DNA of 36,778 nucleotides from Micromonospora parva (GCF_000718515.1 NZ_JNZS01000039.1:1-36778); one strand, 5' to 3'. Shown: positions 6,420 through 15,009, counted from the first letter of the stretch. A program made the numbers and translations. The notes: generated from the letters alone by a model not told the origin.

Positions 6420-7631
6420 TCACAGCGTCGGGTTGGACTCCGACCCCAGCCGGTGGACTCGGCGGTGGGCTCGTTGGTCGAACACGGTGATGGCGGCCAG
6501 CATCAGCGCCGCGACGGCCGCCACGGCGACCGGTGGAAGCAGCACCATTACCGGGGCCGCCACGGCCAGCGCCACAGCGCCGAGATAGAGCACCCGACAC
6601 CGAGGTGCGGATCGGCTCGCCCGTTCCAGGGTGCTCCGCCCGATCAGGAACAGCACCGGGCCGCCGAAGATGATGGCCACCAGCGCCCAGTCGATCGGCG
6701 GGTGTGGGTCCTCGATGACCTGACCGAAGCCGACCGCGGTGCAGATGATGCCACCGACGATCAACAGCAGGCTGTAGCTCGCCCACCGCGACAGTTGGAT
6801 CCCCTCCCCGCTCGGGGTCGAGGCATGGCCGGATCTGACGTGGTAGAAGTACATTCGCCAGAACGAGACGACCGCCACGAACGAGGCGACGAGGGTGATT
6901 GTTCCCTCGGTCGAGAAGCCCGGAAAGCTGACCGCGGCGCCGGCTTCGAGCACCACCTCGGCGAGAGCGATCATGAAGAACTGGTTGTACCGCTCGGCGA
7001 GATGCTCCTGCGAGACGGTGACCCGCAGGCTGTCGATCTGTCTCGGACCCAGGCGGGGCAGGGGGTAGGTGGTGGCGGCGCCGACCATCTCGATGGCGAG
7101 AGCGAGGGTCCAGAAGATCCCCCGACCGAGACCACCGCTGATGCCGCCACTGATCCAGAGCACGCTGGACGCCAGGTGCCAGGTCAACACCCGGAGCGCG
7201 AACGCGTGACCCGCGTGGCCCCGCAGGGCGAACGACAGGAAGAGCGGTCGGCCGACCTGGATGACGACGTAGGTGCAGGCGAAGACGACGCCGCGTTGGC
7301 CGAATGCCTGCGGCAGGGTGACCGCCAGCACCAGGGTGCCGAACATCGTCGCCAGCAGGACGACCTGCAGATCGGGGCGCCGGGGGTCGTAGGTGCTCGC
7401 CAGCAGGGCGTTGAGCGACCAGATCATCCACATCGCGGTGAAGAACAGGACCGTCTGGCCCGCCTCGGAGAGCAGCGTATGCCGGACGATGGTCAGGTCG
7501 TCCCCGACCCGCCCGGCGAGGCGGGCCAGCGCGAAGACGTAGACGATGTCGAAGAGCAGTTCCAGGACGGTCGCCGAGCGTGGGCTCCTGCTGTCCCCGA
7601 GGCCACGGAAGAACTCGGCGCGCCTCAGCAC
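6420..7631 (-). CDS. LtrA-family (low temperature requirement protein A) membrane protein
   Basis: 403 aa, GTG start at 7631 with a weak ribosome site, so an inner start is possible. The opening VLELLFDIVYVFALARLAGRV (about residues 21-41) is the LtrA family signature (E-L-F-D-x-x-Y-V-F). About eleven hydrophobic segments follow, with the family motif AERYNQFFMIALAEVVLEAG near the middle (usually ER-x-x-L-F-x-I-x-L-G-E; here LAE). The family is named from a Listeria locus; its molecular function is not established. The gene is followed closely by the leader/GNAT unit on the same strand. Confidence 0.87.
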   Translation of the reverse strand: MLRRAEFFRGLGDSRSPRSATVLELLFDIVYVFALARLAGRVGDDLTIVRHTLLSEAGQTVLFFTAMWMIWSLNALLASTYDPRRPDLQVVLLATMFGTLVLAVTLPQAFGQRGVVFACTYVVIQVGRPLFLSFALRGHAGHAFALRVLTWHLASSVLWISGGISGGLGRGIFWTLALAIEMVGAATTYPLPRLGPRQIDSLRVTVSQEHLAERYNQFFMIALAEVVLEAGAAVSFPGFSTEGTITLVASFVAVVSFWRMYFYHVRSGHASTPSGEGIQLSRWASYSLLLIVGGIICTAVGFGQVIEDPHPPIDWALVAIIFGGPVLFLIGRSTLERASRSAPRCRVLYLGAVALAVAAPVMVLLPPVAVAAVAALMLAAITVFDQRAHRRVHRLGSESNPTL

Positions 7632-7746
7632 GGACGTCGAGACAGCTCAGCCGGCCGGGGCTGCCGGCACGGACGCACCACGGTGGTGGCCCTGTTCCGC
7701 TGCCATCGTCCCCGAGCCTCCTCACCGACCGGTCCCGCCTGATCCC

Positions 7747-9291
7747 CTATCTGCGTACTTTATCCATCTTTATCGGGCTGTCGTCGCTGATGGCGGATAC
7801 CGGGTCGGCGGTACGCCGGATCATCTGTGCCGTCACCCCGCGGTACGAGCCCGGGTCGACCGGTAACAGCCACTGCCGGGCCCGGGTCAGCGAGCCGACG
7901 TTGAGTCCCAGTTCGTCGAGCACCTCGTCGATGTTGTGCATCGAGAACGGGATGATGTTCGTGCCACGAGCGTGCCGTCCGTTGGTGCGTGCCGTCATCC
8001 AGGCCAGCCGGGCGCGCACCTCGTCACGCATCCGGTCCTCGGGTGGCAGGGTGATGCCACCCCGCAGGTACGCGGCCGTCCAGACCGCCGCCATTTCCGC
8101 GCTGAGCGGGCTGAAGAACGACGAGTTGTAGCCGGCGAACGTCAGCCGCGGCACGCCGAGCGGCAGGATCTGCCGGTAGAGCATGAAGTTGCCGGCGTCG
8201 TCCTGCAGCCGGGCGTGCACCGCCTCGTCGAGGAACGGCACGTGCTGGCGGAAGCCGGTGCCACAGATCACCAGGTCGGCGGGGAGCACCGTGCCGTCGG
8301 CCAGGTGGGCGGCGGGCCGGCCAGCGTCATCGACCAGCAGCTCGGTGATCACCTGATCCCGGTGCACGACGATGCGGCCGTCGGTGACCCGCTCGAAGAA
8401 GCCCTCGGTGGCGAGGCTGACCGTGCTGCGGGCGATGTCCTCGAAGCTGCCGTTGGGCACCAGGCCCAGCGCGCGCAGGTTGAACTGCCGGGTCGCGACC
8501 GAGCCGACGCTGGTGACCATGCGCTGCCGCAGGCCGTTCCCCGGGCCGTGCAGGAACCGCTCGAAGCCCTTCAGGTGCAGGTAGCGGAAGAGCGCCTCAC
8601 CCATCCGGGTGAGCAGCAGGTACTTGTAGTTGAGCGCCCCACCGAGCTTGCGGGGCATCTTCCAGAGCAGTTCCCGGGCCACCACGTGGGTCTGGGCGGC
8701 GACCTCGCTCACCGGGACCGCCACGTCGCAGGCCGACTTGCCGTACCCGACCACCAGGACGTTCTTACCTCGGGCCGCCTCGACGTCGGGGAACTCCCCC
8801 GTCGCCAGTACGCGCCCTCCGGCGGCGGCGAAGGCCGCCTGCCCGTCGAAGGACGGCACGAGCGGGTCGGAGAAGATGCCGTTGGCGACGATCAGGTGGT
8901 CGTACCGTTGCACCGTCAACGGTTCCTGGGCGCCGGTCGGTCGGGACGTGACCAGCCACCCGGTCTCGTCGTTGACGAGTTCGGCGGAGACGACCTCCGT
9001 GGACAGGCGCAGCGCGCTGGCCAGCCCGAACTCCTCCACGTAGGTCTCCAGGTACCGCTGGACCTGCTCGCCCGAGGGCCACTGCGGGTAGTGGGCGGGC
9101 ATCGGCAGGTCGGAGAGGTGGTAGGTGCCCTTGTCGTTCTGGGTGGTCAGACCGGGGTAGCGCCGGGTACGGCTCCACACCCCGCCGACGTCGGGCGCGC
9201 GCTCGAACACGGTGACGTCGAATCCGCTCTGTCGCAGCACCTTCGCTGCGCTCACACCGGCGAATCCGGCACCGACGACAGCAATCCTCAT
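7747..9291 (-). CDS. Flavin-containing monooxygenase (FMO/Baeyer-Villiger-like)
   Basis: 514 aa. The ATG at 9291 has GAGGAGACC directly upstream; the longer open frame 5' is Arg/Pro-rich and unlikely to be coding. MRIAVVGAGFAGVSAAKVL is the FAD-binding GxGxxG fold at the N-terminus. GGVWSRTRRYPGLTTQ is the usual FMO segment. VLVVGYGKSACDVAV (about residues 178-192) is the NADPH-binding Rossmann motif. The motif between them reads LATGEFPDVE rather than a full FxGxxxHxxxW, so a Baeyer-Villiger assignment is not secure. It probably oxygenates a lipophilic ketone, amine or sulfide in the cytoplasm. The AraC-type gene is divergent across 245 bp and is the obvious candidate regulator. Confidence 0.9.
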   Translation of the reverse strand: MRIAVVGAGFAGVSAAKVLRQSGFDVTVFERAPDVGGVWSRTRRYPGLTTQNDKGTYHLSDLPMPAHYPQWPSGEQVQRYLETYVEEFGLASALRLSTEVVSAELVNDETGWLVTSRPTGAQEPLTVQRYDHLIVANGIFSDPLVPSFDGQAAFAAAGGRVLATGEFPDVEAARGKNVLVVGYGKSACDVAVPVSEVAAQTHVVARELLWKMPRKLGGALNYKYLLLTRMGEALFRYLHLKGFERFLHGPGNGLRQRMVTSVGSVATRQFNLRALGLVPNGSFEDIARSTVSLATEGFFERVTDGRIVVHRDQVITELLVDDAGRPAAHLADGTVLPADLVICGTGFRQHVPFLDEAVHARLQDDAGNFMLYRQILPLGVPRLTFAGYNSSFFSPLSAEMAAVWTAAYLRGGITLPPEDRMRDEVRARLAWMTARTNGRHARGTNIIPFSMHNIDEVLDELGLNVGSLTRARQWLLPVDPGSYRGVTAQMIRRTADPVSAISDDSPIKMDKVRR

Positions 9292-9366
9292 GGTCTCCTC
9301 CAAACGACGTGAACCCTGCGACGTGAAGCAGCGCCGGAAACCCGTGCCGACCCTGACCGACCCGCG

Positions 9367-9388
9367 GTGCTCGCACGCTAGCGAGCAC
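9367..9388. promoter_or_regulatory. Inverted repeat in the monooxygenase/AraC intergenic region
   Basis: The perfect 8-bp arms GTGCTCGC (9367-9374) and GCGAGCAC (9381-9388) flank a 6-nt spacer. It is 76 nt upstream of the monooxygenase start and 148 nt upstream of the AraC start. It may be a regulator site; AraC proteins more often bind direct repeats. Confidence 0.35.
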
Positions 9389-9536
9389 GCCGCGACTGTC
9401 GCTATCCGCGCGACGCGGCCACTGTCCGAGGTACGCGGCCGGGGGTTCTTCTTGCTGTCGGGTCGACGGCTTTCCGGGCTGTTCCGGCCCGCACACGCCT
9501 TACGGTCAGCGCGACAGGACGCCCGGGAGGTGTCGG

Positions 9537-10499
9537 ATGGATGCGGTGACGGTCCGGACGGACGACGTCGACCGGGCGCGCGCCGAGGTGGGCCGCGTCT
9601 TCTGTCCACACCGGCTCACCCCGCAGGCGGGCGTTCGCAGCGTGCGCCTGCGGATGGCGGCTCGCCGGGCGGGCGGGGTGGGAGTCATCGACCTCGACTA
9701 CGGGCAGGCGGTCCGCATTCAACCGCCCGCGCTGGAGACCTTCTACCTCGTCCAGATCCCCAGCGCCGGCAGCACACTGGTCCGGCACGCCGGTCAGACC
9801 GTCACCTCGACCCCCGACGTCGCCTCGGTCCTGTCCCCGTACGACGCCTCGGACATGCGGTGGTCCGAGGGCTCTCCCCACCGGATCTTCTACGCCGACC
9901 GGCGCGCCGTCGACCGGGAACTCGCCCGCCTGCTGGGCCGCCCGGTGGACGACCCGGTCCGCCTGGACGTCGGCATGCTCATGACCACGGCGACCGCGCA
10001 GGCGTGGGCGCGCGGGGTGGCGTTCCTCGCCGACGAGCTGTCGCAGCCGGCGGACGCGTCGCTGTTCGACCACCCGCAGGTCGCCGCCCGCTTCGAGCAG
10101 GGGCTCATCGGCAAGCTGTTGCTGGCCCACCGGCACAGCCACTCCCACCTGCTCGCCGAGCCGGACCAGCACGCCCACCCCGGGCGTCTCGTCCGCCGGG
10201 CCTGCGCCCTGATCTCCGAACACCACGGCGAGGCGCTGACCGTCGGTGACGTCGCCGAGGCGCTGCGGGTGAGCGTACGAACGCTGCAGGACTGTTTCCG
10301 CCGTGAGTTGCAGACCACCCCGACCGCGTACCTGCGGGCCTGCCGGCTCGACGCGGCGCACCGCACGCTCCGTTCGGCCGCGCCAGGGGTTTCCGTGACG
10401 ACTGTCGCCCTGCAACACGGCTTCGTGCACCTCGGTCGGTTCGCGACCGAATACCGGAGCCGGTTCGGCGAGTCGCCGTCGACGACCCTGCGTCGGTGA
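9537..10499 (+). CDS. AraC family transcriptional regulator
   Basis: 320 aa. The ATG at 9537 has GGGAGG 6 nt upstream. The N-terminal half (about residues 15-190) matches the cupin-like AraC-binding-like domain seen in ligand-sensing actinobacterial activators (YGQAVRIQPPALETFYLVQIP). The C-terminal AraC DNA-binding domain (about 218-318) has both helix-turn-helices: LTVGDVAEALRVSVRTLQDCFR and VSVTTVALQHGFVHLGRFATEY, ending RFGESPSTTLRR. It probably controls the divergent flavin monooxygenase. The ligand is unknown. Confidence 0.92.
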   Translation: MDAVTVRTDDVDRARAEVGRVFCPHRLTPQAGVRSVRLRMAARRAGGVGVIDLDYGQAVRIQPPALETFYLVQIPSAGSTLVRHAGQTVTSTPDVASVLSPYDASDMRWSEGSPHRIFYADRRAVDRELARLLGRPVDDPVRLDVGMLMTTATAQAWARGVAFLADELSQPADASLFDHPQVAARFEQGLIGKLLLAHRHSHSHLLAEPDQHAHPGRLVRRACALISEHHGEALTVGDVAEALRVSVRTLQDCFRRELQTTPTAYLRACRLDAAHRTLRSAAPGVSVTTVALQHGFVHLGRFATEYRSRFGESPSTTLRR

Positions 10500-10573
10500 C
10501 GAGCCTCACCTCGCCCCGGCGGCGCGCCCCCAAAAGGGGCATTTCTGGCTGCTGACCGCGCCTCGTCCGGTGC

Positions 10574-10604
10574 TTGCCTTGACGCCGACGACAAGGTTTA
10601 GCGT
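10574..10604 (+). promoter_or_regulatory. MerR-type promoter with long spacer
   Basis: TTGCCT (10574-10579) and TAGCGT (10599-10604) are 19 nt apart, the long spacing typical of MerR-controlled promoters. The dyad CCTTG (10577-10581) / CAAGG (10592-10596) lies between them. It is placed 30 nt before the MerR ATG, which fits autoregulation. An alternative -35 (TTGACG at 10579) would give a 14-nt spacer. Confidence 0.5.
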
Positions 10605-10633
10605 GGTCGCGACGGGCCGATGGAGGAGGTCAG

Positions 10634-11017
10634 ATGCTCATTGGCGAGTTGGCTGAGCGGGCCGGCACAAGCCCTCGCACGCTGCGCTACTACGAGGCGC
10701 ACGGGTTGGTACGGGCGCAGCGCTCCGCCAACGGCTACCGCATCTACGACGAGGCGGAGTTGCGCGTCGTACGGGAGATCCGGGCGCTGCTCGACGTCGG
10801 CTTCGGCCTCGACGATGTCCGTCCGTTCGTCGCCTGTCTGCGGGCCGGCAACAGCTCCGGCGACGTCTGCCCGGACTCGGTGGTGGTGCTGCGGCGCAAG
10901 ATCGCCGAGGTCGACGCCGTCATCGACCGGCTCGGCGCGGTGCGCCACCAACTGCACGGTCAACTCACCCACGCGATCGCCCATCGGGAGAAGACATGTC
11001 TCAGAAGTCGGAAGTAG
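10634..11017 (+). CDS. MerR family transcriptional regulator
   Basis: 127 aa. The ATG at 10634 follows GGAGGAGGTCAG. Residues 1-70 are a MerR winged helix (MLIGELAERAGTSPRTLRYY, then GYRIYDEAEL, then the helix to FGLDDVRPFV), followed by the dimerisation coil (about 85-115). Cys residues occur at 68, 79 and near the C-terminus, so thiol or metal sensing is possible. The thioredoxin gene starts inside its last 22 nt, giving translational coupling. By context the pair forms a small autoregulated redox unit; the actual signal is inferred. Confidence 0.92.
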   Translation: MLIGELAERAGTSPRTLRYYEAHGLVRAQRSANGYRIYDEAELRVVREIRALLDVGFGLDDVRPFVACLRAGNSSGDVCPDSVVVLRRKIAEVDAVIDRLGAVRHQLHGQLTHAIAHREKTCLRSRK

Positions 11018-11343
11018 GTTCGCTGGTCACCGTGACCGACGACACGTTCGCGGAGCTGGTGCTGGCCAGCGACCGGCCCGTGGTCGTCGACTTCTGGGCG
11101 GACTGGTGCCCGCCCTGCAAGGCCATCGAGAAGAGCCTCGTCGAACTGGCCCAGGAGTTCGGTGACCGGATGGTCGTGGCGAAGCTCAACTCCGACGAGA
11201 ACCCGGTAGCGACCCGTAGCTACCAGGTGATGTCCCTGCCCACGCTGCTGGTGTTCCGTCAGGGCGAGGTGGTCGGCTCGACAGTGGGGTCGCGGCCGAA
11301 GACGTACCTGCGACAGACCCTGACCGCACAGGCCGGGTGGTAA
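10996..11343 (+). CDS. trxA: Thioredoxin
   Basis: 115 aa. The ATG at 10996 has GGGAGA 5 nt upstream and lies within the MerR coding sequence (22-nt overlap). It is a full thioredoxin fold: VVVDFWADWCPPCKAI gives the active site Cys38 and Cys41. The active-site pair is CPPC rather than the classic CGPC, which usually changes the redox potential. The cis-proline motif is MSLPTLLVF, and the C-terminal helix carries LRQTLTAQ. It is a cytoplasmic disulfide reductase, probably made together with the MerR protein. The symbol denotes the family; which genomic paralogue this is cannot be told. Confidence 0.92.
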   Translation: MSQKSEVGSLVTVTDDTFAELVLASDRPVVVDFWADWCPPCKAIEKSLVELAQEFGDRMVVAKLNSDENPVATRSYQVMSLPTLLVFRQGEVVGSTVGSRPKTYLRQTLTAQAGW

Positions 11344-11424
11344 CGGCCGGCAGCGCGCCCGGGGACAGCGCTCCCGGCCACCATCAGCCGCGGAAATCGT
11401 TATCCCGGTCCGGCCGGCCAGTCT

Positions 11425-11470
11425 CCTGAGGGGAGGCAGCTGGCGGTTCGTCCGCCATGCCCCCGTCAGG
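11425..11470 (+). promoter_or_regulatory. Structured 5' leader hairpin upstream of GH128 gene
   Basis: Three stacked helices can form: CCTGA/TCAGG (11425-11429, 11466-11470), GGGG/CCCC inside it, and GGCGG/CCGCC around a TTCGT loop. It ends 32 nt before the GH128 start. It does not match a riboswitch class I know, and could also be a terminator for the thioredoxin transcript. Confidence 0.35.
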
Positions 11471-11502
11471 TAGAGGTACGACCAGGTGAGGGAGTCGAGA
11501 CG

Positions 11503-12612
11503 ATGCGCGCAACCGGCCCGGGTGAAGCGGACGCCGCGAGGGGAAGACGAGGCGTCCACGCGGAACCCCGACGCGGGACGCTCGGCAGTCTCCCGGTCGG
11601 CGCGCGGCGGCTGCTGTGGCCGCTCCTGGTGGCCGCCGTGGTCGCCGTACTGGTGACCGGTGTGATCGTCGTGGTGCAGCCGACCGGGCCGACGCCGGCC
11701 CCGGCGGCGACCCAGGCCCTCGACGCGCCCACGCCGACGGCTTCGCAGCCCGGCGCGACCGGGCCGAGCGCACCCACCGCCACGGCGAGCCCGGCGGGGG
11801 CGGCCCCGACCCCGCTCCCGACGCCGGCGGTGCGGCCGACAACCGGGCGTCCGGTCGCCCCGGCCTCCCCGGCGGCGACCTCGGAGCGCAAGGGCGTCGG
11901 GGTGTGGACCTTCGACGGCGTCAGCCAGGCGCTGGCCGACTCCGGGGCGAGCTGGTACTACACCTGGGACGTGAAGCACCATGGCGTCGCCAGTCCGCAG
12001 GGCACCGAGTTCGTCCCCATGATCTGGGGGGCGAAGAGCGTCACCGCCAGCAACCTGCAACAGGCCAAGCAGAACGGCCGCTACCTGCTCGGGTTCAACG
12101 AGCCGGACCTGAACGGTCAGGCGGAGATGACCGTCGAGCAGGCGCTGGAGCTGTGGCCGCGGTTGCAGGCCACCGGCCTTCCGCTGGGCAGCCCGGCGGT
12201 CGCCTGGGGCGGGGACCGGCCGGGTGAGTGGCTCGACCGGTTCATGGCCGGGGCGAAGCAGCGCGGCTACCGCGTCGACTTCATCGCCCTGCACTGGTAC
12301 GGCGGCGACTTCACCACCGCCAACGCGGTCAACCAGCTCAGGTCGTACCTGCAGGCCGTGCACGACCGGTACGGGCTGCCGATCTGGCTCACCGAGTTCG
12401 CCCTGATCGACTTCTCCAACGGTGTCCGCTTCCCCACGCAGGCCCAGCAGGCCGCGTTCCTCACCGCGGCCACCCGGATGTTGGGCGGCCTGTCCTGGCT
12501 GCACCGGTACGCGTGGTTCGGCCTGCCCGCCACGGACAAGGACCAGACCGGGCTGTTCCGCACCGGCGGCACGGCCACCGCCGTCGGCCGTGCCTACCAG
12601 GCGGCGCGCTGA
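11503..12612 (+). CDS. GH128-family (Asl1-like) glycoside hydrolase, probable endo-beta-1,3-glucanase
   Basis: 369 aa. The ATG at 11503 has a weak GTGAGGGAG site. A basic N-terminus of about 36 residues is followed by a membrane segment (37-59) and a long Pro/Thr/Ala linker (60-128). The enzyme is thus a type II anchored or slowly cleaved surface protein rather than one with a classic signal peptide. The catalytic domain (130-369) is a GH128 TIM barrel: KGVGVWTFDG start, ASWYYTWD, FVPMIWG, GFNEPDLNG (Glu200, acid/base), ALHWYGGD and IWLTEFA (Glu298, nucleophile). Family members cleave beta-1,3-glucan of fungal walls. It ends 1 bp from the convergent epimerase gene, with no terminator. Confidence 0.88.
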   Translation: MRATGPGEADAARGRRGVHAEPRRGTLGSLPVGARRLLWPLLVAAVVAVLVTGVIVVVQPTGPTPAPAATQALDAPTPTASQPGATGPSAPTATASPAGAAPTPLPTPAVRPTTGRPVAPASPAATSERKGVGVWTFDGVSQALADSGASWYYTWDVKHHGVASPQGTEFVPMIWGAKSVTASNLQQAKQNGRYLLGFNEPDLNGQAEMTVEQALELWPRLQATGLPLGSPAVAWGGDRPGEWLDRFMAGAKQRGYRVDFIALHWYGGDFTTANAVNQLRSYLQAVHDRYGLPIWLTEFALIDFSNGVRFPTQAQQAAFLTAATRMLGGLSWLHRYAWFGLPATDKDQTGLFRTGGTATAVGRAYQAAR

Positions 12613-12613
12613 C

Positions 12614-13507
12614 CTACAGCAGGTCGACGTGGTCCCGCCAGGAGTGCTGCGGCTCGTACCCCAGCACCCGGCGGGCCTTGTCGATGCTGAGCAGGGTCTC
12701 GTACTCGCCCAGCTCCTTGCGGACCTCGACGTCCGGGTAGACCTCGGCCATCAGGCTGGCGCTGGAGCGGGTCATGACGGTGTCGGCGTTGGCGATGATG
12801 AAGACGTCGGCGCCGGGCTGGTCGTGGGCTAGGGCCCGCTCGACGGCCTGGGCTCCGTCGCGGGCGTCGATGTAGCCCCACAGGTTCCACCGGCGCAGTT
12901 GCGGGTCGGCGTCGAAGGTGGGGAACGGCGCGTAGTCCTCGACGTCCATCACGTTGGAGAAGCGCAGACCCACCATGACCAGCTCCGGGTCCCACCGGCA
13001 GAAGTGCCGGGCCATCTCCTCCTCCAGTGTCTTGTTGAGCGAGTACGTCGACTCGGGCCGGGGCGCGTACTCCTCGTCGACCGGCGCGTACGGCGGCGGG
13101 GTGTCGAACGGTAGGCCGAGCACCGTCTCGCTCGACGCCCACACGACCCGTTTGATGCCGGCCGCCCGAGCGGCGGCGAACACGTTGTAGGTCGCGGCGG
13201 AGTTGTTCGCGAAGGTGGTCGCGTTGGACATCAGCCCGGGGGCCGGCACCGCCGCCAGGTGCACGACCGCGTCGACGCCGCCCGCGTGCTCGTCGGCACC
13301 TCCGGTGAACGCCTCCACCACCTGCCCGTAGTCGGTCAGGTCGGCCAGCAGGAACTCGCCGTTCACGTCGCGCGGGTCGCGGCCACCGGTGCGGTCCACC
13401 GGCAACACGTCGACGCCGACGGCGCGCAGGTGGGCGACCACGGCTCGGCCGAGCTTGCCGGTGGCCCCGGTGACGACGACACGCCTGGGCAGTGCGGAAT
13501 TGCTCAT
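12614..13507 (-). CDS. NAD(P)-dependent epimerase/dehydratase family protein
   Basis: 297 aa. ATG at 13507 with only a weak GAAGATG ribosome site. It is an extended short-chain dehydrogenase: VVVTGATGKLGRAVV binds NAD(P) (GxxGxxG), LADLTD follows, HLAAVPAPG is the usual strand-4 motif, and TYSLNK is the catalytic Tyr-x-x-x-Lys. The later WGYIDARDGAQAVERAL and the VLGYEPQHSWRD end resemble uronate dehydrogenase and sugar-nucleotide epimerase relatives. The substrate may be a sugar acid or sugar derivative, but this is not determined. It is divergent from the PPOX gene. Confidence 0.88.
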   Translation of the reverse strand: MSNSALPRRVVVTGATGKLGRAVVAHLRAVGVDVLPVDRTGGRDPRDVNGEFLLADLTDYGQVVEAFTGGADEHAGGVDAVVHLAAVPAPGLMSNATTFANNSAATYNVFAAARAAGIKRVVWASSETVLGLPFDTPPPYAPVDEEYAPRPESTYSLNKTLEEEMARHFCRWDPELVMVGLRFSNVMDVEDYAPFPTFDADPQLRRWNLWGYIDARDGAQAVERALAHDQPGADVFIIANADTVMTRSSASLMAEVYPDVEVRKELGEYETLLSIDKARRVLGYEPQHSWRDHVDLL

Positions 13508-13640
13508 GACCACATCTTCGTCGCCGCCGGCGTCGCTCCGGCAGCCGGGTGCCCGCCACGCCGTGATCACGATCCGAGCGCGATCGGGCCGGCGGGTGCG
13601 TAACGTGCAGGGGTAAACGTTGTCGCGACGAGGAGACTTC

Positions 13641-14060
13641 ATGTCCAAGCCACCGCTTCCCGAGGCCGCGGTCGCCATGCTCCAGAAGCCGAACCCCGCC
13701 GTCATGACCACCCTGCGCAACGGTGGCCAGCCGGTCTCCGCCGCCACCTGGTACCTGTGGGAGGACGGCCGGATCCTGGTGAACATGGACGAGAGCCGCC
13801 GCCGGCTGGAGCACGTCCGCAACGACCCCCGGGTGTCGCTCACCGTTCTCGACGAGGCCGGCTGGTACACCCACGTCAGCATCATCGGGCACGTCACCGA
13901 ACTGCGTCCCGACGAGGGCCTCGCGGACATCGACCGGCTGTCGAAGCACTACACGGGCAACGCGTACCCACGGCGAGAGCGCGCCCGGGTCAGCGCCCTG
14001 ATCGAGATCGACCGCTGGCACGGCTGGGGCGCGCAGAAGGACAACAACCAGGTCGGCTGA
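13641..14060 (+). CDS. PPOX-class, probably F420-dependent, oxidoreductase
   Basis: 139 aa. The ATG at 13641 (MSKPPLPEAA) has AGGAGA 5 nt upstream; a start 21 nt further up (MSRRGDF) lacks a site. It has the split beta-barrel of the pyridoxine-5'-phosphate-oxidase-like superfamily: NPAVMTTLRNGGQPVSAATWYLWEDGRILVNM, RRRLEHVRNDPRVSLTV, and the DRWHGWG C-terminus typical of the TIGR03618-like F420-dependent group. It probably reduces small unsaturated or quinone-like substrates using F420H2 as a soluble dimer. It is followed by a hairpin shared with the convergent transporter gene. Confidence 0.85.
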   Translation: MSKPPLPEAAVAMLQKPNPAVMTTLRNGGQPVSAATWYLWEDGRILVNMDESRRRLEHVRNDPRVSLTVLDEAGWYTHVSIIGHVTELRPDEGLADIDRLSKHYTGNAYPRRERARVSALIEIDRWHGWGAQKDNNQVG

Positions 14061-14065
14061 GAGTT

Positions 14066-14106
14066 GCCGCCCGCTCGCCCTGGCCCGGCCGTCGGGGAGA
14101 GCGGGC
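14066..14106. terminator. Bidirectional terminator between PPOX and transporter genes
   Basis: GCCCGCTC (14069-14076) pairs with GAGCGGGC (14099-14106) around a 22-nt loop, and the flanks can extend the stem. It lies between convergent stops at 14060 and 14115. No T-run is seen. Confidence 0.55.
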
Positions 14107-14114
14107 AGCGGCCG

Positions 14115-14999
14115 TCAGGGCGTCAGGGCGGTGGCGGACCGGGCGCCGGCCCGGGTCACCAGGTAACCGAAGGCCGCCGCGGTGAAGAACATGACGATGC
14201 CGTAGACGGCGCCCGGGATCGCCATCTGGGTGCTGTTGAGCAGCGCCGGGCTGAGCGCGATGGTGATGGCCAGGGTGCTGTTGTGGATGCCGATCTCGAA
14301 GCCGGCGGCCGTCGCGGCGCTGCGGTCCACACCGGCGAGGCGCGGCACCCCGTACCCGATGGCGAGACTGAGCAGGTTGAAGGCGAGCACGGCCAGGCCG
14401 ACCGAGACGAAGTAGTCGGCGATGTTCTCCCGCTCGCCGAGCACCGCACCGGCGATCACCGCGACGAGGACGACGACGGACAGGATCCGGACCGGGCGGT
14501 TCAGCCGCTCGGCCACCTGCGGCATCCGTGCCCGGATGAGCATGCCGATCGCGACCGGGACGAGCACGATGGCGAAGACCTGCAGCACCTTGTCGAACTG
14601 CAGGCCGATGCTGCGCCCGTCGGGCAGGAAGTACGCCGCCGACAGGTTGACCAGGATCGGCAGGGTGAACACGGCGAGCACCGAGTTGATGGCGGTCAGG
14701 GTGATGTTCAGGGCCACGTGGCCGCCGAACAGGTGGCTGTAGAGGTTGGCCGTGGTGCCGCCCGGAGAGGCGGCCAGCAACATCATGCCGACGGCCAGCT
14801 CGGGTGCCAGGTCGAAGGCGAGGACGAGGCAGAAGCAGAGCGCCGGCAGCACCAGCACCTGGCAGACCAGGGCGATGACGGCGGCTCGGGGGTGGTGGGC
14901 CACCCGGCGGAAGTCCGCCATGGTCAGTCCGAGACCGAGACCGAGCATGATGATGCCGAGGGCGACGGGTAGTCCGATCAGAGTCACGGCGGAGTCCAT
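14115..14999 (-). CDS. Bile acid:sodium symporter (BASS) family transporter
   Basis: 294 aa, ATG at 14999. About nine to ten membrane helices. Conserved BASS features are the early LGLGLTMADFRRV segment, the LLAASPGGTTANLYSHLF motif (residues about 75-92; the PGG crossover and polar residues form the sodium sites), and AAGFEIGIHNSTLAITIA late in the chain (the E-x-G-x-x-N/H-x-x-L motif). It couples sodium entry to uptake of an organic anion; the substrate is unlikely to be bile acid here. An inverted repeat 11 nt upstream of the start suggests local repression. Confidence 0.92.
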   Translation of the reverse strand: MDSAVTLIGLPVALGIIMLGLGLGLTMADFRRVAHHPRAAVIALVCQVLVLPALCFCLVLAFDLAPELAVGMMLLAASPGGTTANLYSHLFGGHVALNITLTAINSVLAVFTLPILVNLSAAYFLPDGRSIGLQFDKVLQVFAIVLVPVAIGMLIRARMPQVAERLNRPVRILSVVVLVAVIAGAVLGERENIADYFVSVGLAVLAFNLLSLAIGYGVPRLAGVDRSAATAAGFEIGIHNSTLAITIALSPALLNSTQMAIPGAVYGIVMFFTAAAFGYLVTRAGARSATALTP

Positions 15000-15009
15000 G
15001 GCACAACAT

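Noticed and set aside
5454..7742. A 762-codon open frame on the plus strand
   Set aside because: It runs antisense through the GNAT and LtrA genes and its product is rich in Gly, Arg, His and Gln without any domain. It is the usual stop-poor frame opposite a high-GC gene.
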